A stretch of DNA of 64,000 bases, taken from assembly GCA_013450215.1 (NCBI GenBank), contig JACDSH010000019.1, positions 1-64,000 of the forward strand. The letters are read 5' to 3'. Position 1 is the first letter of the stretch. Every line of letters begins with the position of its first letter. The notes below the pieces were generated by a model that searched no databases, had not been told where the DNA came from, and saw nothing but the letters and a program-made list of their open reading frames with translations. Below are positions 61,883-64,000 of this stretch, one piece after another. Source of the DNA: Nitrosospira sp. GTDB taxonomy: Bacteria; Pseudomonadota; Gammaproteobacteria; Burkholderiales; Nitrosomonadaceae. The translations under genes and the position numbers were made by a program.

Positions 61883-62968
61883 TCATCTCAATTTCAGTGT
61901 GGACAAGCCAATCAGCACTAGCATCATAGTAATAATCCAAAACCTCACCACCACCTGATTTTCTTTCCACCCCTTCAACTCGTAGTGATGATGCAATGGC
62001 GCCATCCTAAAAATACGTTTCCCTGTCATCTTGAATGACGCCACTTGTAACATCACAGATAGAGTCTCTACAACGAATACCCCACCCATGATGACTAATA
62101 CAATCTCCTGGCGCACGATCACTGTTACTACGCCTAGTGCAGCACCCAACGCCAGCGCACCGACATCACCCATGAACACCTCAGCTGGGTATGCGTTGAA
62201 CCATAGAAAGGCAAGTCCAGCTCCAGCCATGGCGCCACAGAAAATAGCTAGCTCACCTACATGTGGGATATAAGGAATACCGAGATATTTCGCAAATACT
62301 GAATGGCCTGTCACATAAGCAAACACCGCCAACGCACTGCTGATCATTACAATGGGCATGATAGCCAAACCATCCAGCCCATCAGTCAAGTTGACCGCGT
62401 TGCTAGTCCCAACGATGACAAAATAGCTCAACATCACAAAACCGAATATTCCAAGTGGTATTACTACCTGCTTGAAAAATGGCACGATTAAACTGGTCTG
62501 TTCTGGCAAATCTGCTGTGAATGCGAGATACAGCGCCACCGAAATTGCAATTAAAGATTGCCAGAAGAACTTGGACTTGGCCGATATCCCTTTGGGGTTT
62601 CGATATACCACCTTGCGGTAATCATCCACCCAACCGACAACACCAAAACCCAACGTAGTTAGCAGTACCACCCACACATAACGATTACTCAAATCCGACC
62701 ACAATAAGGTGGTGACGGCAATAGACAACAATATTAGTGCGCCGCCCATGGTTGGCGTTCCAACCTTAACAAGGTGAGACTGAGGACCATCATCGCGTAC
62801 CGATTGCCCGATTTTATAAGCAGTGAGCTTGCGTATCATGGCCGGACCTACCGCGAATGAGATCACCAGCGCAGTTAGTGCTGCGAATACTGCACGTAAC
62901 GTAATGTAATTGAACACGTTAAAGATTCGAATATCTTGGGACATCCATTGAGCGAGTTCTAGCAACAT
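61883..62968 (-). CDS. mraY: Phospho-N-acetylmuramoyl-pentapeptide-transferase
   Basis: [64 protein letters not shown]. Confidence 0.97.
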   Translation of the reverse strand: MLLELAQWMSQDIRIFNVFNYITLRAVFAALTALVISFAVGPAMIRKLTAYKIGQSVRDDGPQSHLVKVGTPTMGGALILLSIAVTTLLWSDLSNRYVWVVLLTTLGFGVVGWVDDYRKVVYRNPKGISAKSKFFWQSLIAISVALYLAFTADLPEQTSLIVPFFKQVVIPLGIFGFVMLSYFVIVGTSNAVNLTDGLDGLAIMPIVMISSALAVFAYVTGHSVFAKYLGIPYIPHVGELAIFCGAMAGAGLAFLWFNAYPAEVFMGDVGALALGAALGVVTVIVRQEIVLVIMGGVFVVETLSVMLQVASFKMTGKRIFRMAPLHHHYELKGWKENQVVVRFWIITMMLVLIGLSTLKLR

Positions 62969-63028
62969 AGCGAGTGCGCCATTGAAATTTGTTTTTTTAT
63001 TGTCATTCCATGTTTAACAATTCTTTGC

Positions 63029-64000
63029 TCATGACTCGATAGCCTTGACAACTCGCTCCATCTGCATGAAGCGCGATCCCTTGACCAGTATCGTGACATC
63101 TGCTGCCAACTGGTCCCTAACCTCGGCCACCAGCTCCTCGATTCGCTCATAATGCCGTGCACCCTTACCAAATTTATCTACTGTAGCTGCGCTTAACTTA
63201 CCCATAGCAAACAACCCATCCAATCCTGCAAGTCGAGCCTCTTCACCTATTTGTTCGTGCAGAGTCACAGCATTTGAACCCAACTCACCCATATCGCCCA
63301 ACACTAAGATTCTTTTACCTGGAGCGGCCGCTAGCAAGGCTATAGCAGCACGTACCGACTCTGGATTAGCGTTATAACTGTCATCTATCAATATCGCCTC
63401 ATTCAGCCCATGTTTTTTCTGCATTCGACCCTTTATCCCGCAGAAGCCCATTAATCCTTGCGCTATGGTCTCTTTACCTATTCCCATTGCCGTTGTTGCC
63501 GCTGCAGCTGCGAGTGCGTTGCGAACGTTATGCTCCCCCGGGACCTGCAATGACACTTCCTCAGTGCCGTCTGGAAGCATCAATTTCATTTTGATGTTAA
63601 ATAGATTTGTCTGGTAATGTGCGCTCACCATCGCACCTGAGTTCAAGCCAAAATCAACTACCCTCCTGCTGCCTGCAAGTTTTCTCCATAATGGTGCGTA
63701 CACATCATCAGCATTGATGACCGCCACTCCCTTTAATCCCAATCCTTCGAAAATCTCACCCTTGGCACGAGCTACTGCTTCCACTGAACCCAACCCATCA
63801 AGATGCGCCTCACCCGCATTATTTATCAATGCCACGCTTGGCCTTACTAATTCGCTGAGGTACCCAATCTCACCTGCATGATTCATTCCCATTTCGATCA
63901 CCGCGTAATCATGCTTCTCACGCATTCGCAGCAACATCTGCGGCACTCCGATATCATTGTTAAGGTTCCCTTCAGTCGATAACACCTTGTCTTTACTACC
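63029..64000 (-). CDS. murF: UDP-N-acetylmuramoyl-tripeptide--D-alanyl-D-alanine ligase, 5' end outside the window
   Basis: Open frame to the window edge (GSKDKVLSTEGNLNNDIGVPQMLL...); EMGMNHAGEIGYLS; LIDDSYNANPESVRAA; LGDMGELG. Confidence 0.96.
   Translation of the reverse strand, partial: GSKDKVLSTEGNLNNDIGVPQMLLRMREKHDYAVIEMGMNHAGEIGYLSELVRPSVALINNAGEAHLDGLGSVEAVARAKGEIFEGLGLKGVAVINADDVYAPLWRKLAGSRRVVDFGLNSGAMVSAHYQTNLFNIKMKLMLPDGTEEVSLQVPGEHNVRNALAAAAATTAMGIGKETIAQGLMGFCGIKGRMQKKHGLNEAILIDDSYNANPESVRAAIALLAAAPGKRILVLGDMGELGSNAVTLHEQIGEEARLAGLDGLFAMGKLSAATVDKFGKGARHYERIEELVAEVRDQLAADVTILVKGSRFMQMERVVKAIES

Noticed and set aside
1-64000. CRISPR array, transposon, integron, prophage or toxin-antitoxin/defence island
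   Set aside because: No regularly spaced repeats, transposase/integrase/phage genes or defence genes seen; the window is almost fully occupied by housekeeping CDSs

Overview
This 64 kb window looks like an ordinary bacterial chromosome segment. Gene families and gene order suggest a betaproteobacterium, possibly Nitrosomonadales-like; that assignment is inference. It is densely packed with housekeeping genes. Main blocks are yciB-yciI-bolA-ppiC; alr / lplT; udg-rimI-tsaB-thpR-ispF-ispD; prfB (with programmed frameshift)-lysS; copA-copZ; mpl; lptD-surA-pdxA-rsmA; mltA; dsbC-ubiH-like; tRNA-Met(CAT); miaB-phoH-ybeY-corC-lnt; glyQ-glyS-gmhB-plsC-ygjP-like; lptM-lysA; mgtE; mtgA-aroE-tonB-like; an RNB ribonuclease; secA / M23 / dciA; and a dcw cell-wall/division cluster on the minus strand (murF to ftsZ). 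I found no CRISPR array, prophage, transposon or defence island, and no convincing new multi-gene system. The points most worth a second look are: (i) a decayed lemA remnant with an in-frame TAG and a missing 3' end; (ii) an M23 peptidase gene next to secA with an apparent internal deletion and frameshift; (iii) no lpxC between ftsZ and dciA; (iv) repeated motifs at the N-terminus of LptD; (v) several palindromes over candidate promoters; (vi) an unannotated small membrane-protein ORF; and (vii) a possible folded RNA element between tRNA-Met and miaB.
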